Of a DNA stretch of 20,425 bases, positions 10,053-16,974 are shown piece by piece. Positions within the stretch are counted from its first letter, which is position 1. Each line of letters begins with the position of its first letter. The position numbers and the translations under genes are program-made. The notes beneath the pieces are model-generated. The model worked only from the letters and a program-made list of their open reading frames with translations, was not told where the DNA came from and did no database searches. This DNA comes from an uncultured Lachnospiraceae bacterium (GTDB lineage Bacteria > Bacillota > Clostridia > Lachnospirales > Lachnospiraceae), in contig CANQEB010000010.1 of assembly GCA_947594085.1 (NCBI GenBank), positions 1 through 20,425 on the forward strand, given 5' to 3'.

Positions 10053-11264
10053 ATGCTTACATTGGACAAATTTGAGGAAGCTTCCGAGTGCGTCAAGCGC
10101 GTGATACAGGAGACGAAGCTTGTATACAGCGAGTATTTCAGTGCGCAGACGGGGAACAAGGTCTATCTCAAAGCTGAGAATATGCAGGTGACGGGGGCAT
10201 ACAAGATCCGCGGCGCCTACTACAAGATCAGCACGCTGACGGACGAGGAGCGCGCGAAGGGATTGATCACGGCATCCGCCGGGAACCATGCGCAGGGCGT
10301 CGCGTATGCGGCGAAAGCGTACGGCTGCAAGGCGGTGATTGTGATGCCTGCGACGACTCCGCTCATGAAGGTGAATCGGACGAAGAGCTACGGGGCGGAG
10401 GTCGTCCTGCACGGCGATGTGTACGATGAGGCTTACGAGCATGCGTGCAAGCTCGCGGAGGAGAACGGCTACACCTTTATCCATCCGTTCGACGATCCGG
10501 CGGTGGCGACCGGGCAGGGCACGATCGCGATGGAGATCGTCAAGGAGCTTCCGCTTGTGGATTATATCCTGGTGCCGATTGGAGGCGGCGGGCTCGCGAC
10601 CGGCGTTTCGACGCTGGCCAAGCTGCTGAACCCGAAGATCAAGGTGATCGGCGTGGAGCCGGAGGGAGCCGCGTGCATGAAGGCTTCTCTCGAGGCCGGC
10701 AAAGTGGTGACGCTCCCGGGTGTCAACACGATCGCGGACGGTACGGCGGTGAAAACTCCGGGCACGAATATTTTCCCGTATATTCAGCAGAATATCGACG
10801 ATATCATCACGGTGAGCGACGATGAGTTGATTGTGGCGTTTTTGGATATGGTTGAGAACCACAAGATGATCGTAGAGAATTCCGGACTGCTCACAGTGGC
10901 TGCGCTCAAGCATCTGAACGTGCAGAATAAGAAAGTGGTTGCGGTGCTTTCCGGCGGCAACATGGACGTCATCACGATGGCCTCTGTCGTCCAGCACGGG
11001 CTGATCCAGCGTGATCGGATCTTCACGATCTCTGTGCTGCTTCCGGACCGTCCGGGCGAGCTGGTGCGCGTGGCGACGATCATCGCACAGGAGCAGGGCA
11101 ACGTCATCAAGCTCGATCACAACCAGTTCGTGAGCACGAACCGCAACGCGGCCGTGGAGCTGACGATCACGATGGAAGCATTCGGCACTGAGCACAAGGA
11201 GCGTATCATAGGGGCGCTGCGCGAGCATGGGTATGAGCCGACCTTTAAGGTGGCGAATCTGTAG
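10053..11264 (+). CDS. ilvA: Threonine ammonia-lyase (threonine dehydratase), medium form with one ACT domain
   Basis: 403 residues. This PLP enzyme deaminates threonine to 2-oxobutanoate, for isoleucine synthesis or threonine catabolism. The PLP lysine is K51 in TGAYKIRGA; SAGNHAQG at 75-82 is the substrate/PLP loop; GGGGLATG at 177-184 binds the cofactor phosphate. A single ACT-type regulatory domain covers about 320-403 (TISVLLPDRPGELVRVATII...). This length and layout match the medium-length form with one ACT domain, sometimes named tdcB. Two in-frame ATGs exist at 10047 and 10053; the AGAGG at 10040-10044 is 8 nt from the second but only 2 nt from the first, so I chose 10053. No other branched-chain genes are nearby, so a catabolic or standalone role is possible. 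Confidence 0.93.
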   Translation: MLTLDKFEEASECVKRVIQETKLVYSEYFSAQTGNKVYLKAENMQVTGAYKIRGAYYKISTLTDEERAKGLITASAGNHAQGVAYAAKAYGCKAVIVMPATTPLMKVNRTKSYGAEVVLHGDVYDEAYEHACKLAEENGYTFIHPFDDPAVATGQGTIAMEIVKELPLVDYILVPIGGGGLATGVSTLAKLLNPKIKVIGVEPEGAACMKASLEAGKVVTLPGVNTIADGTAVKTPGTNIFPYIQQNIDDIITVSDDELIVAFLDMVENHKMIVENSGLLTVAALKHLNVQNKKVVAVLSGGNMDVITMASVVQHGLIQRDRIFTISVLLPDRPGELVRVATIIAQEQGNVIKLDHNQFVSTNRNAAVELTITMEAFGTEHKERIIGALREHGYEPTFKVANL

Positions 11265-11290
11265 AATAATTAAGAATGGGAGGAAATGAC

Positions 11291-12301
11291 ATGAAGATTC
11301 TTCTGATAGGCGGTACTGGTACGATCAGCATGGCGATCACGCGCAGGCTGGCGGAGCGCGGCGAGGAGCTTTACCTTCTGAACCGCGGGACACGCAGCGC
11401 GGAGTTGCCGGAGAATGTGAACACGATCGTCGCGGATATCAGCGATGAGGAGGAGACGGCACGTAAGTTGTCCGGAATGAAATTCGACGCGGTCTGCGAG
11501 TTCATCGGCTTTGTGCCGGAGCAGGTGGAGCGCGATTATCGGCTTTTTAAAGACAAGACGGAGCAGTATATTTACATCAGTTCCGCATCGGCTTACCACA
11601 AGCCGTCCCGATCCTATCTCATCAACGAGGGGACGGCGCTTGCGAATCCATACTGGCAGTATTCGCGGGACAAGATCGCCTGTGAGGACTTTCTCATGAA
11701 GATGTACCGGGAAAACGGCTTCCCGGTGACGATTGTCCGCCCGAGTCATACCTACGACGAGCGTTCCGTGCCGCTGGGTGTGCATGGAAAGAACGGAAGC
11801 TGGCAGGTGATCCGGCGCATGCTGGACGGCAAGCCGGTCATCATTCACGGAGATGGTTCATCCCTTTGGACGATGACGTTCAACACGGACTTCGCGATGG
11901 GCTACTGCGGCCTGGTTGGGAATCCGCATGCGATTGGTGAGGCGTTCCAGATCATGAATGACGAGACTTTGACCTGGGACCAGATCTATCAGACGATCGC
12001 CGACGTCCTTGGCGTGGAGCTGAAAGCGTATCACGTATCTTCAGAGTTTCTCGCTGCGGTCAGCGACTATGATTTTACGGGAAGCTTGACCGGAGACAAG
12101 GCTTGCTCCGTGGTCTTTGACACGTCGAAGCTGAAGAAAGCGGTGCCGGAGTTCCGGCCGACTGTCCATTTTGAGCAGGGTGTCCGCAGGGCGATCGAGC
12201 ATATCATGGCGCATCCGGAGCTGCAGATCGAGGATCCGGAGTTCGACGCCTGGTGCGACCGTGTGATCGCGGCGTTGGAGCGTGCGAAAGCGGAGATCTA
12301 A
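11291..12301 (+). CDS. NAD-dependent epimerase/dehydratase-like protein (extended SDR family)
   Basis: 336 residues. The N-terminal nucleotide-binding motif GGTGTIS (7-13) and beta-alpha-beta pattern mark a Rossmann fold. The catalytic region has SSASAYHKP (97-105) and YSRDK (Y124, K128), the YxxxK pair of SDR enzymes. Later segments (IVRPSHTYD, GDGSSLWTMTFNTDFA) resemble the atypical/extended SDRs that include plant CSP41-like and nucleotide-sugar epimerase-like proteins. The substrate cannot be told from the sequence. ATG at 11291 is preceded by GGGAGG (11278-11283); an upstream in-frame ATG at 11276 would overlap that site. It begins 26 nt after ilvA and is probably cotranscribed, ending at a hairpin at 12329. 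Confidence 0.85.
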   Translation: MKILLIGGTGTISMAITRRLAERGEELYLLNRGTRSAELPENVNTIVADISDEEETARKLSGMKFDAVCEFIGFVPEQVERDYRLFKDKTEQYIYISSASAYHKPSRSYLINEGTALANPYWQYSRDKIACEDFLMKMYRENGFPVTIVRPSHTYDERSVPLGVHGKNGSWQVIRRMLDGKPVIIHGDGSSLWTMTFNTDFAMGYCGLVGNPHAIGEAFQIMNDETLTWDQIYQTIADVLGVELKAYHVSSEFLAAVSDYDFTGSLTGDKACSVVFDTSKLKKAVPEFRPTVHFEQGVRRAIEHIMAHPELQIEDPEFDAWCDRVIAALERAKAEI

Positions 12302-12328
12302 AGGATTCTCTACGAAAACTTTCAAAAG

Positions 12329-12364
12329 AGCGGATAGGCGTGAGAACCTGTCCGCTTATTTTGA
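12329..12364 (+). terminator. Hairpin / terminator-like element, copy A
   Basis: AGCGGATAGG (12329-12338) and CCTGTCCGCT (12347-12356) pair over 10 bp with one G-T, followed by TATTTTG. It lies 27 nt after the epimerase-like gene and probably ends its transcript. The stretch 12321-12343 is identical over 23 nt to 16358-16380, where a similar hairpin lies downstream of the leucine-rich repeat gene. Confidence 0.65.
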
Positions 12365-12419
12365 TAATATACAATTTGATATTAGTGTTTGTTGCTTTTG
12401 CAATAACATTCCGAACAGA

Positions 12420-12641
12420 TTAGACTGTGTGCTGATCCTCCATCAGTTCAGTAAAAAGTTCCTCGGTGCTCCCGGTAAATACTGTACCGCCGCCGCGTTC
12501 GAGTGCTTCCATTGACGCCAATGTTTCGGCATTCGGAATTTCGTCCGGCACGGAGATTCCCTCCAAATAGGCAATAGCATACAACAGTTTGCTTTCCGGT
12601 AGCTGGTCAATAAGGGTTTTGGCAAACTCGCGGCTACTCAT
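12420..12641 (-). CDS. Small protein, paralogue of the 74-residue protein at 17506; possibly antitoxin-like
   Basis: 73 residues beginning MSSREFAKTLIDQLPESK. The reverse-strand AAAGGAAG lies about 6 nt before the ATG. It is acidic with no signal peptide or membrane segment. It is clearly related along its first 45 residues to the protein encoded at 17506-17730 (shared pattern MSxRExAKTLIDQxPxSK, then Y.xAxLxGxSxPxExPNAETL). Short proteins of this style are frequently found beside toxin genes in Clostridia, and this one follows an Rpn fragment and lies near hicB sequence, but I do not recognise a named family. The C-terminal halves of the two paralogues differ. Function unknown. Confidence 0.65.
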   Translation of the reverse strand: MSSREFAKTLIDQLPESKLLYAIAYLEGISVPDEIPNAETLASMEALERGGGTVFTGSTEELFTELMEDQHTV

Positions 12642-12714
12642 AAAACGCTTCCTTTCACGACTAAGGCAGCAACCACCAGTTGAAATGAACTTTTAAACCG
12701 CAGGCTCTTCTAGT

Positions 12715-13272
12715 TCATTTTCGCATTTCATCGATAAGCTTTCTCAGGCGTTCAATCTCTGCCTTCCGGCTGCCAATCTCCGCATCTTTGTCCGCAAGCT
12801 GCGCCCTTTGGCTGCCAATCTCCGCCTCTTTGTTCGCAAGCTGCGCCTTTTGGCTATCGATCTCCGCCTGCATCTCGTCTATCATGTACTGCACGGTATT
12901 CCGGTCAAGAATTCGTAACTCCTCTGAGAACATCCCCATCACCTTCTCCACATTCTGGCAAAGACGGTACACGTCTTCGTACATGGACATGAATTCCGGA
13001 TATCCATCAATCAGCCGGAGGATCATCCCCGGGTCATCCTGGCTGAGGAACGCAAGCCACGCGTCAGTTTCGCTTCTGATACCCCTACTATTTTGGATGT
13101 TCCAGCTGAAAATGTCAAGAGGAATAAACAAATATTTCTGCAACAGGTCGAGCTTCAAACCCGTGTCGGAACGCTGCTCAAAATAATGCAAATAATTCTC
13201 TGGAAACTCCCTGAATTCCACGGTGCTCCCCGCTATGAAGACGATCGTGTAAACCTCTTTGATCTCGTAGTA
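12715..13272 (-). pseudogene. Rpn/PD-(D/E)XK nuclease family transposase-like gene, N-terminally truncated
   Basis: The reverse strand codes continuously from about 13272 to the stop at 12715, starting YYEIKEVYTIVFIAG. Blocks typical of the recombination-promoting nuclease (Rpn) / PD-(D/E)XK transposase-like family are HYFEQRSDTGLKLDLLQKY, FIPLDIF and NTVQYMIDEMQ. The N-terminal catalytic nuclease part is absent: a stop lies at 13273-13275 and the sequence there changes into hicB. The C-terminus is a coiled coil built from a 14-residue unit repeated about 2.3 times (AQLANKEAEIGSQR, AQLADKDAEIGSRK). A GTG at 13219-13221 with GGGGAG before it could start a 168-residue protein. As a nuclease it is dead; whether the C-terminal part is expressed is open. 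Confidence 0.8.
12768..12860. repeat. Tandem 42-bp repeat in the Rpn C-terminal coiled coil
   Basis: Two full and one partial copies of a 42-bp unit (core CTGCCAATCTCCGC on the plus strand) encode successive 14-residue coiled-coil units. The copies differ at a few bases. Length variation by slippage or recombination would keep the reading frame. Confidence 0.7.
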
Positions 13273-13440
13273 TCAGCTTAATGGGAATTGATATGCAGGA
13301 TGACGGAAAAGAATTGCACCATCCCGTATTGGATGAGTGTGGAGTTTGATAAAGCAGGGCTGAACTATTCGAGGGTTTTGCAAGACGAAATCGTCAATAT
13401 GCTTGGTGAGGAGTACAGAAAGCTAACTAAATCTCTATAG
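13271..13440 (+). pseudogene. hicB remnant with internal deletion
   Basis: Aligns with 17103-17388 of the intact hicB. It starts abruptly at the junction with the Rpn fragment, keeps the segment matching codons around MGIDMQDDGKE, then jumps to TIPYWMSVE; the bases equivalent to 17146-17261 (116 bp) are missing, which shifts the frame and brings a TGA soon after. The C-terminal part (IPYWMSVEFDKAGLNYSRVLQDEIVNMLG) is well preserved in the shifted frame. One more single-base indel occurs near the end. No hicA lies upstream. It cannot make a working HicB. Confidence 0.88.
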
Positions 13441-13442
13441 CC

Positions 13443-13474
13443 AGGGGCAGCCTTCGGGGTGCTTTCCCTTTTTT
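13443..13474 (+). terminator. Terminator following the hicB remnant
   Basis: AGGG-GCAGCC / GGGTGC-TTT-CCCT forms a bulged stem around a TTCG loop, followed by a six-T run (13469-13474). It is homologous to the terminator after the intact hicB (17 identical nt, 13451-13467 and 17402-17418). It would insulate the leucine-rich repeat gene from upstream transcription. Confidence 0.75.
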
Positions 13475-13541
13475 CTATTCAGTGCATCTTGCTGACGTGT
13501 TTTGACAGGCTGCAAAGACGGTGAGTTTTGCAAAGAAGAAC

Positions 13542-13577
13542 TTGACAAAAACACATGGGGGGGGGTAAACTTATAAT
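13542..13577 (+). promoter_or_regulatory. Candidate promoter of the leucine-rich repeat gene with a G9 tract
   Basis: TTGACA is at 13542-13547. Nine G occupy 13557-13565. Two -10 candidates follow: TAAACT at 13566-13571 (18-bp spacer, 4/6 match) and TATAAT at 13572-13577 (perfect but with a 24-bp spacer). The number of G would set the spacing of either -10 relative to the -35. The leader then runs to GGGAGGAGAG before ATG 13643. Confidence 0.6.
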
Positions 13578-13642
13578 AGAGTTTTTCGGGTTTTTTTGGT
13601 TTCCCGGATCGTTCATTGCAGGAGTAAGGGAGGAGAGATTGC

Positions 13643-16237
13643 ATGAAAAGGAAAACAGCTATTGTAATGACGTTGATGTTGACAGCCGCTTTCGCGTTTG
13701 CTGACGGAGCGTCGACACTTGCGCAGGAGACGTCCCTTGATATGGCTGGGACGGAATCGGAAGAGACAGGTTATCCGGAGGACGAGATCGTTGAAGAATT
13801 GATTTTGGAGCCGGAGACGGAGGTGCATGATTTGGCGTGGACGGAAGAATCAGAGGAACAGTCTGGGCAGACAGAGCTTTCGACCGTGGCAGAAGCGGAA
13901 GATGGGCAAACGGATGCGGAGCAGCCAGAAGAGGGATTATCCATCGAAGCAATTTCTGTCGAGGATGCCCCGGTAGATCTGGACGACGTCTTGACAGACG
14001 CAGTTGTTGCAGTGTCAGACAGTACGGGAGCAGGCGAGAATACAGTGGTTGCGATTAACGAAGAAGCTTTCCCAGATACTAACTTCCGTGCGTATATAGT
14101 AGAGCAGCTTGATAAAAATGGTGATGGTAGTCTCTCGCAGGAAGAAAGAAGTGAGGTTCTGTCTATAGATGTCGAAGATAGACAGATTGCTGATCTCAAA
14201 GGAATTGAATATTTTCAGAATATTACAAGTCTGAATTGTAGCATTAATCTGCTGACGGCACTGGATGTAAGCCAGAATACAGCTTTGACACATTTGAACT
14301 GTGGTTCCAATCATATAACGAATCTGGATGTAAGTCAGAATACAGCTTTAACATATTTAGATTGCGCTGACAATCTAGTAACGGATCTGGATGTAAGCCA
14401 GAATACAGCTTTAACATATTTAGATTGCGATGACAATCTAGTAACGGATCTGGATGTAAGTCATAATGCAGCTTTGACGTATTTGGATTGTAGTTTTAAT
14501 GCGTTGGCGGATCTGAATGTAAGTCATAATACAGCCTTGACGGATTTGGTCTGTGCCTCCAATGAAATAACGGATTTGGATGTAAGTCATAATACGGTTT
14601 TGATGCATTTGAGCTGTGGTGGTAATCCTATAACGTCGTTGGATATAAGTCAAAATACAGCCTTAACGGATTTGACCTGTGCTTTCAATCAGATGACAAC
14701 GCTGGATGTAAGCCAGAATGCCGCCATGACGAAGTTGAACTGTAGTAATAATTCGATAACAACGCTAGACTTAAGTGAGAATACAGCTTTGATGCATTTG
14801 ACCTGTTCTAGCAATCATATGACGACATTAGATGTAAGACAGAATACAGGATTGACGTACTTGGACTGTAGTGATAATGAGTTAACGGCACTGGATGTAA
14901 GTCAGAATAAAGCTTTGACGTACTTGGACTGTAGTGATAATGAGTTAACGGCACTGGATGTAAGTCAGAACAAAGCTTTGACGGATTTGAATTGTGCTGT
15001 AAATCTGCTAACGGAATTGGATGTAAGTCATAATACAGCCTTGACGGATTTGAACTGTATTAACTGTTGGTTAGATACGCTGGATGTAAGCCAGAATACA
15101 GCTTTGAAGCGTTTGAGCTGTGCACTTAATTCGATAGATACGTTGGATGTAAGCCAGAATACAGCTTTGACTGAATTGTACTGTCATTATAATTCGTTGG
15201 TAGCACTGGATGTAAGCCAGAATACAGCTTTGAAGTATTTTGCAGGTGAAGGTCAGAGCAAACTTGTTTGGTTGTTTGATACGGAAAGCGGCTGGCAGCT
15301 GAATATGGCGGAACTTGTGGGGAACAGTAATCTTGGAAAGGTTACTTTCACTTCAGAAGTGCCAGAAATGAGTGCAGACGGTCTGATTGTTTTCTCGACA
15401 GATGCTGAATTTCCCAAAATGATCAGCTATGAGTATGCTTGTAATGAGGATAAGAAGCTTAGCGTTACTCTGAACTTGCAAACAGAGCCGGAACAAACTG
15501 AACAGCCAGAGCAAACTGAGCAGCCGGGGCAGACGGAAACGGAAAAGAAGCCGGAACAGCAGACTGAGAAAACGCCGGAGCAGACAGAGAAAAAGCCGGA
15601 ACAGACCGAAACAGCGCCGGAACACACAGTCCACAGCTTCGGAGAGTATACCGTTACGAAGGAGCCGACCGCACTGGAGGAAGGTGTCCAGACGCGGACT
15701 TGTACAGTCTGTGGCGTGAGCGAGAACGCGCCGCTTGCAAAGCTGCCTGCTACGATCAAACTGAATGTCTCATCCATAAAACTGAAGACGAAGCAGTCCA
15801 CCAACAAGGTTGAGGTAAGCGGACTGGCACGCGGCGATGCGGTGGCGTCCTGGGTGTCCAATAATCCTCAAATTGTAACTGTGAACTCTAACGGGAAGAT
15901 TACCGCGAGAGAGAAGAAGGGCAAAGCGACGATCACAGTTACATTAAAAAGCGGTCTTTCTAAAGATATCAAAGTGAAGGTGCAGAAAAAGGTTGTGACT
16001 TGCACGAAGATCACTCTGAACAAAAAGTCTGTGACGCTGAAAAAGGGTAAGAGTTTTATCCTGCAGCCGACTGTAACACCGCTCACCTGTATTCAGAAGG
16101 TCAAATATAAAACCTCGAATAAAACCGTCGCGACGGTGTCCGGTAAGGGAAAGATCAAGGCAAAGAAGAAAGGTAACGCTACGATTACCGTCACTGTCGG
16201 CAAAAAGAAAGTAAAATGCAAGGTGAAGGTGAAATAA
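13643..16237 (+). CDS. Secreted leucine-rich repeat protein (InlJ-like cysteine-containing repeats) with EF-hand-like loop and two BIG_2 domains
   Basis: 864 residues. Residues 1-28 are a signal peptide (MKRKTAIVMTLMLTAAFAFA...). An acidic Glu/Asp-rich linker runs to about 135. An EF-hand-like loop DKNGDGSLSQEE is at 157-168. Sixteen unbroken 21-residue repeats follow (residues 194-529), consensus LTxLxCxxNxLTxLDVSxNTA, each with a cysteine at position 6; this resembles the repeats of Listeria InlJ, whose cysteines stack as a ladder. Then an unrelated globular stretch, a Pro/Glu/Gln/Thr-rich spacer (about 613-660), a TRTCTVCG motif, and two BIG_2-type domains (about 705-785 and 786-864) with a lysine-rich end. 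No LPXTG is seen, so attachment may be charge-based or the protein is released. Likely role: binding a host or microbial ligand; inferred. ATG 13643 follows GGGAGGAGAG. Confidence 0.9.
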   Translation: MKRKTAIVMTLMLTAAFAFADGASTLAQETSLDMAGTESEETGYPEDEIVEELILEPETEVHDLAWTEESEEQSGQTELSTVAEAEDGQTDAEQPEEGLSIEAISVEDAPVDLDDVLTDAVVAVSDSTGAGENTVVAINEEAFPDTNFRAYIVEQLDKNGDGSLSQEERSEVLSIDVEDRQIADLKGIEYFQNITSLNCSINLLTALDVSQNTALTHLNCGSNHITNLDVSQNTALTYLDCADNLVTDLDVSQNTALTYLDCDDNLVTDLDVSHNAALTYLDCSFNALADLNVSHNTALTDLVCASNEITDLDVSHNTVLMHLSCGGNPITSLDISQNTALTDLTCAFNQMTTLDVSQNAAMTKLNCSNNSITTLDLSENTALMHLTCSSNHMTTLDVRQNTGLTYLDCSDNELTALDVSQNKALTYLDCSDNELTALDVSQNKALTDLNCAVNLLTELDVSHNTALTDLNCINCWLDTLDVSQNTALKRLSCALNSIDTLDVSQNTALTELYCHYNSLVALDVSQNTALKYFAGEGQSKLVWLFDTESGWQLNMAELVGNSNLGKVTFTSEVPEMSADGLIVFSTDAEFPKMISYEYACNEDKKLSVTLNLQTEPEQTEQPEQTEQPGQTETEKKPEQQTEKTPEQTEKKPEQTETAPEHTVHSFGEYTVTKEPTALEEGVQTRTCTVCGVSENAPLAKLPATIKLNVSSIKLKTKQSTNKVEVSGLARGDAVASWVSNNPQIVTVNSNGKITAREKKGKATITVTLKSGLSKDIKVKVQKKVVTCTKITLNKKSVTLKKGKSFILQPTVTPLTCIQKVKYKTSNKTVATVSGKGKIKAKKKGNATITVTVGKKKVKCKVKVK
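14222..15229 (+). repeat. Sixteen 63-bp tandem repeats encoding the LRR domain
   Basis: Sixteen in-phase units of exactly 63 bp. Units 11 (14852-14914) and 12 (14915-14977) differ by one silent base; units 3 and 4 are also very close. Others have diverged more. Unit 14 has an additional cysteine in place of the conserved asparagine (CINCWLD). Confidence 0.95.
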
Positions 16238-16673
16238 ACTTATATTTTGCAAAGAGGGTTGTCAAGAAAAAATATTTGATGTGTATTTTTGTAAAATGCT
16301 GCAAAACTGTTATTTGTAGTAATCGGAAAGCGGACTTTGTGACAATGTTGTAGCAATTTCAAAAGAGCGGATAGGCGTGACTACTTATCCGCTTTTGCAA
16401 TATTTAATATTGTACTTCTTTCATTTTCAACAGAATGTGTCATTGTAATAAAAAGAAGAGGAACCTGCACATGAAAATGGATTATTAATTTATACTACGA
16501 TATAAAGTCAATAGACGATATAACACTATTACAAGGGACTTGACTTTGAATATACAGATGCAAATATTGTAGCAAAAGGTCAGAGTAAATTGAATGATAT
16601 ATTGCCGAAAATTGCTATAGAGGTTGCATCTGGATAAAGGATTAAAGGGCGCATATTATACGCATAAAAAATG
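16238..16673. other. AT-rich gene-poor stretch between the LRR gene and hicAB
   Basis: No intact gene. It holds the hairpin element copy B (16366-16393), an inverted repeat AAAGTCAA (16504-16511) / TTGACTTT (16540-16547), and a short open frame 16524-16637 without a start codon that ends in TAA and encodes ...LDFEYTDANIVAKGQSK..., possibly the tail of a lost gene. No terminator with a T-run directly follows the LRR gene. Confidence 0.5.
16366..16396 (+). terminator. Hairpin / terminator-like element, copy B
   Basis: AGCGGATA (16366-16373) and TATCCGCT (16386-16393) form an 8-bp stem, followed by TTTG. Together with upstream AAAA it can extend by three pairs across a bulged G. It is 128 nt after the LRR stop. 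16358-16380 is identical to 12321-12343. Confidence 0.55.
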
Positions 16674-16702
16674 TTGACAAATACGTATTATATGCGTATA
16701 AT
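16655..16702. promoter_or_regulatory. Promoter of hicAB with overlapping inverted repeat, likely HicB operator
   Basis: TTGACA (16674-16679), a 17-bp spacer and TATAAT (16697-16702) form a perfect plus-strand sigma-A promoter. ATTATACGCATA (16655-16666) and TATGCGTATAAT (16691-16702) are perfect 12-bp inverted arms; the right arm covers the -10 box. A further ATACGTAT palindrome lies in the spacer. HicB proteins commonly repress their own operon, so these arms are the natural operator candidate. Confidence 0.75.
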
Positions 16703-16745
16703 ATCGATGTAACCGTAAATAATCCATTTAAGTAGGAGCAAGTAT

Positions 16746-16916
16746 ATGAAAAAAAGAGATTTAGTTAGACTTCTCGAAAAGAATGGATGGTATTTTAAGC
16801 GGAGCGGTAGCAATCATGATTTGTACACAAATGGTGATAGATGTGAAGCAATACCGAGACATTCTGAGATAAAGGAAGGACTAGCGCAATCAATCATCAA
16901 GAGGCTGGGGCTTTAG
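16746..16916 (+). CDS. hicA: HicA-type mRNA interferase toxin
   Basis: 56 residues, MKKRDLVRLLEKNGWYFKRS then GSNHDLYTNG. HicA toxins are small proteins with a double-stranded RNA binding-like fold that cleave mRNA; the catalytic histidine sits in a GSxH motif, here H24 in GSNHDLY. The C-terminal IPRHSEIKEGLAQSIIKRLGL matches the family's ending (PRHxEIKxGLxxxIxKxLGL). It is too short for many gene finders. ATG at 16746 is preceded by AGGAG about 9 nt upstream, and it begins 44 nt after the -10 box. It is followed by hicB after 58 nt. Complete and probably active. Confidence 0.93.
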   Translation: MKKRDLVRLLEKNGWYFKRSGSNHDLYTNGDRCEAIPRHSEIKEGLAQSIIKRLGL

Positions 16917-16933
16917 CCCCCAGACTTGATGAT
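16893..16933 (+). other. Large hairpin across the hicA stop codon and hicA-hicB junction
   Basis: ATCATCAAG (16893-16901) pairs with CTTGATGAT (16925-16933), 9 bp; inside, CTGGGG (16905-16910) pairs with CCCCAG (16918-16923); the 7-nt loop contains the hicA UAG. No T-run follows, so it is not a standard terminator. It could affect mRNA stability or the ratio of toxin to antitoxin. Confidence 0.7.
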
Positions 16934-16974
16934 CTGTTAAATGGGTTATTGGTAAATAAAAAAGGAGGAATACT

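Noticed and set aside
8918..10159. Long minus-strand open frame (413 codons) across ftsY
   Set aside because: It is the antisense shadow of ftsY, rich in Arg/Leu/His with no family motif or ribosome binding site; ftsY motifs on the plus strand are unambiguous.
9969..11228. Long minus-strand open frame (419 codons) across ilvA
   Set aside because: Antisense shadow of a high-GC gene; composition is unlike a real protein and the plus strand encodes a complete threonine ammonia-lyase.
13572..13577. TATAAT alone as the sure -10 box of the LRR gene
   Set aside because: Spacing from TTGACA is 24 bp, outside the normal range; it is kept only as one of two candidates.
14222..15229. Regular 63-bp repeats as a possible CRISPR array
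   Set aside because: The units are contiguous, in frame and fully coding for LRRs; there are no spacers.
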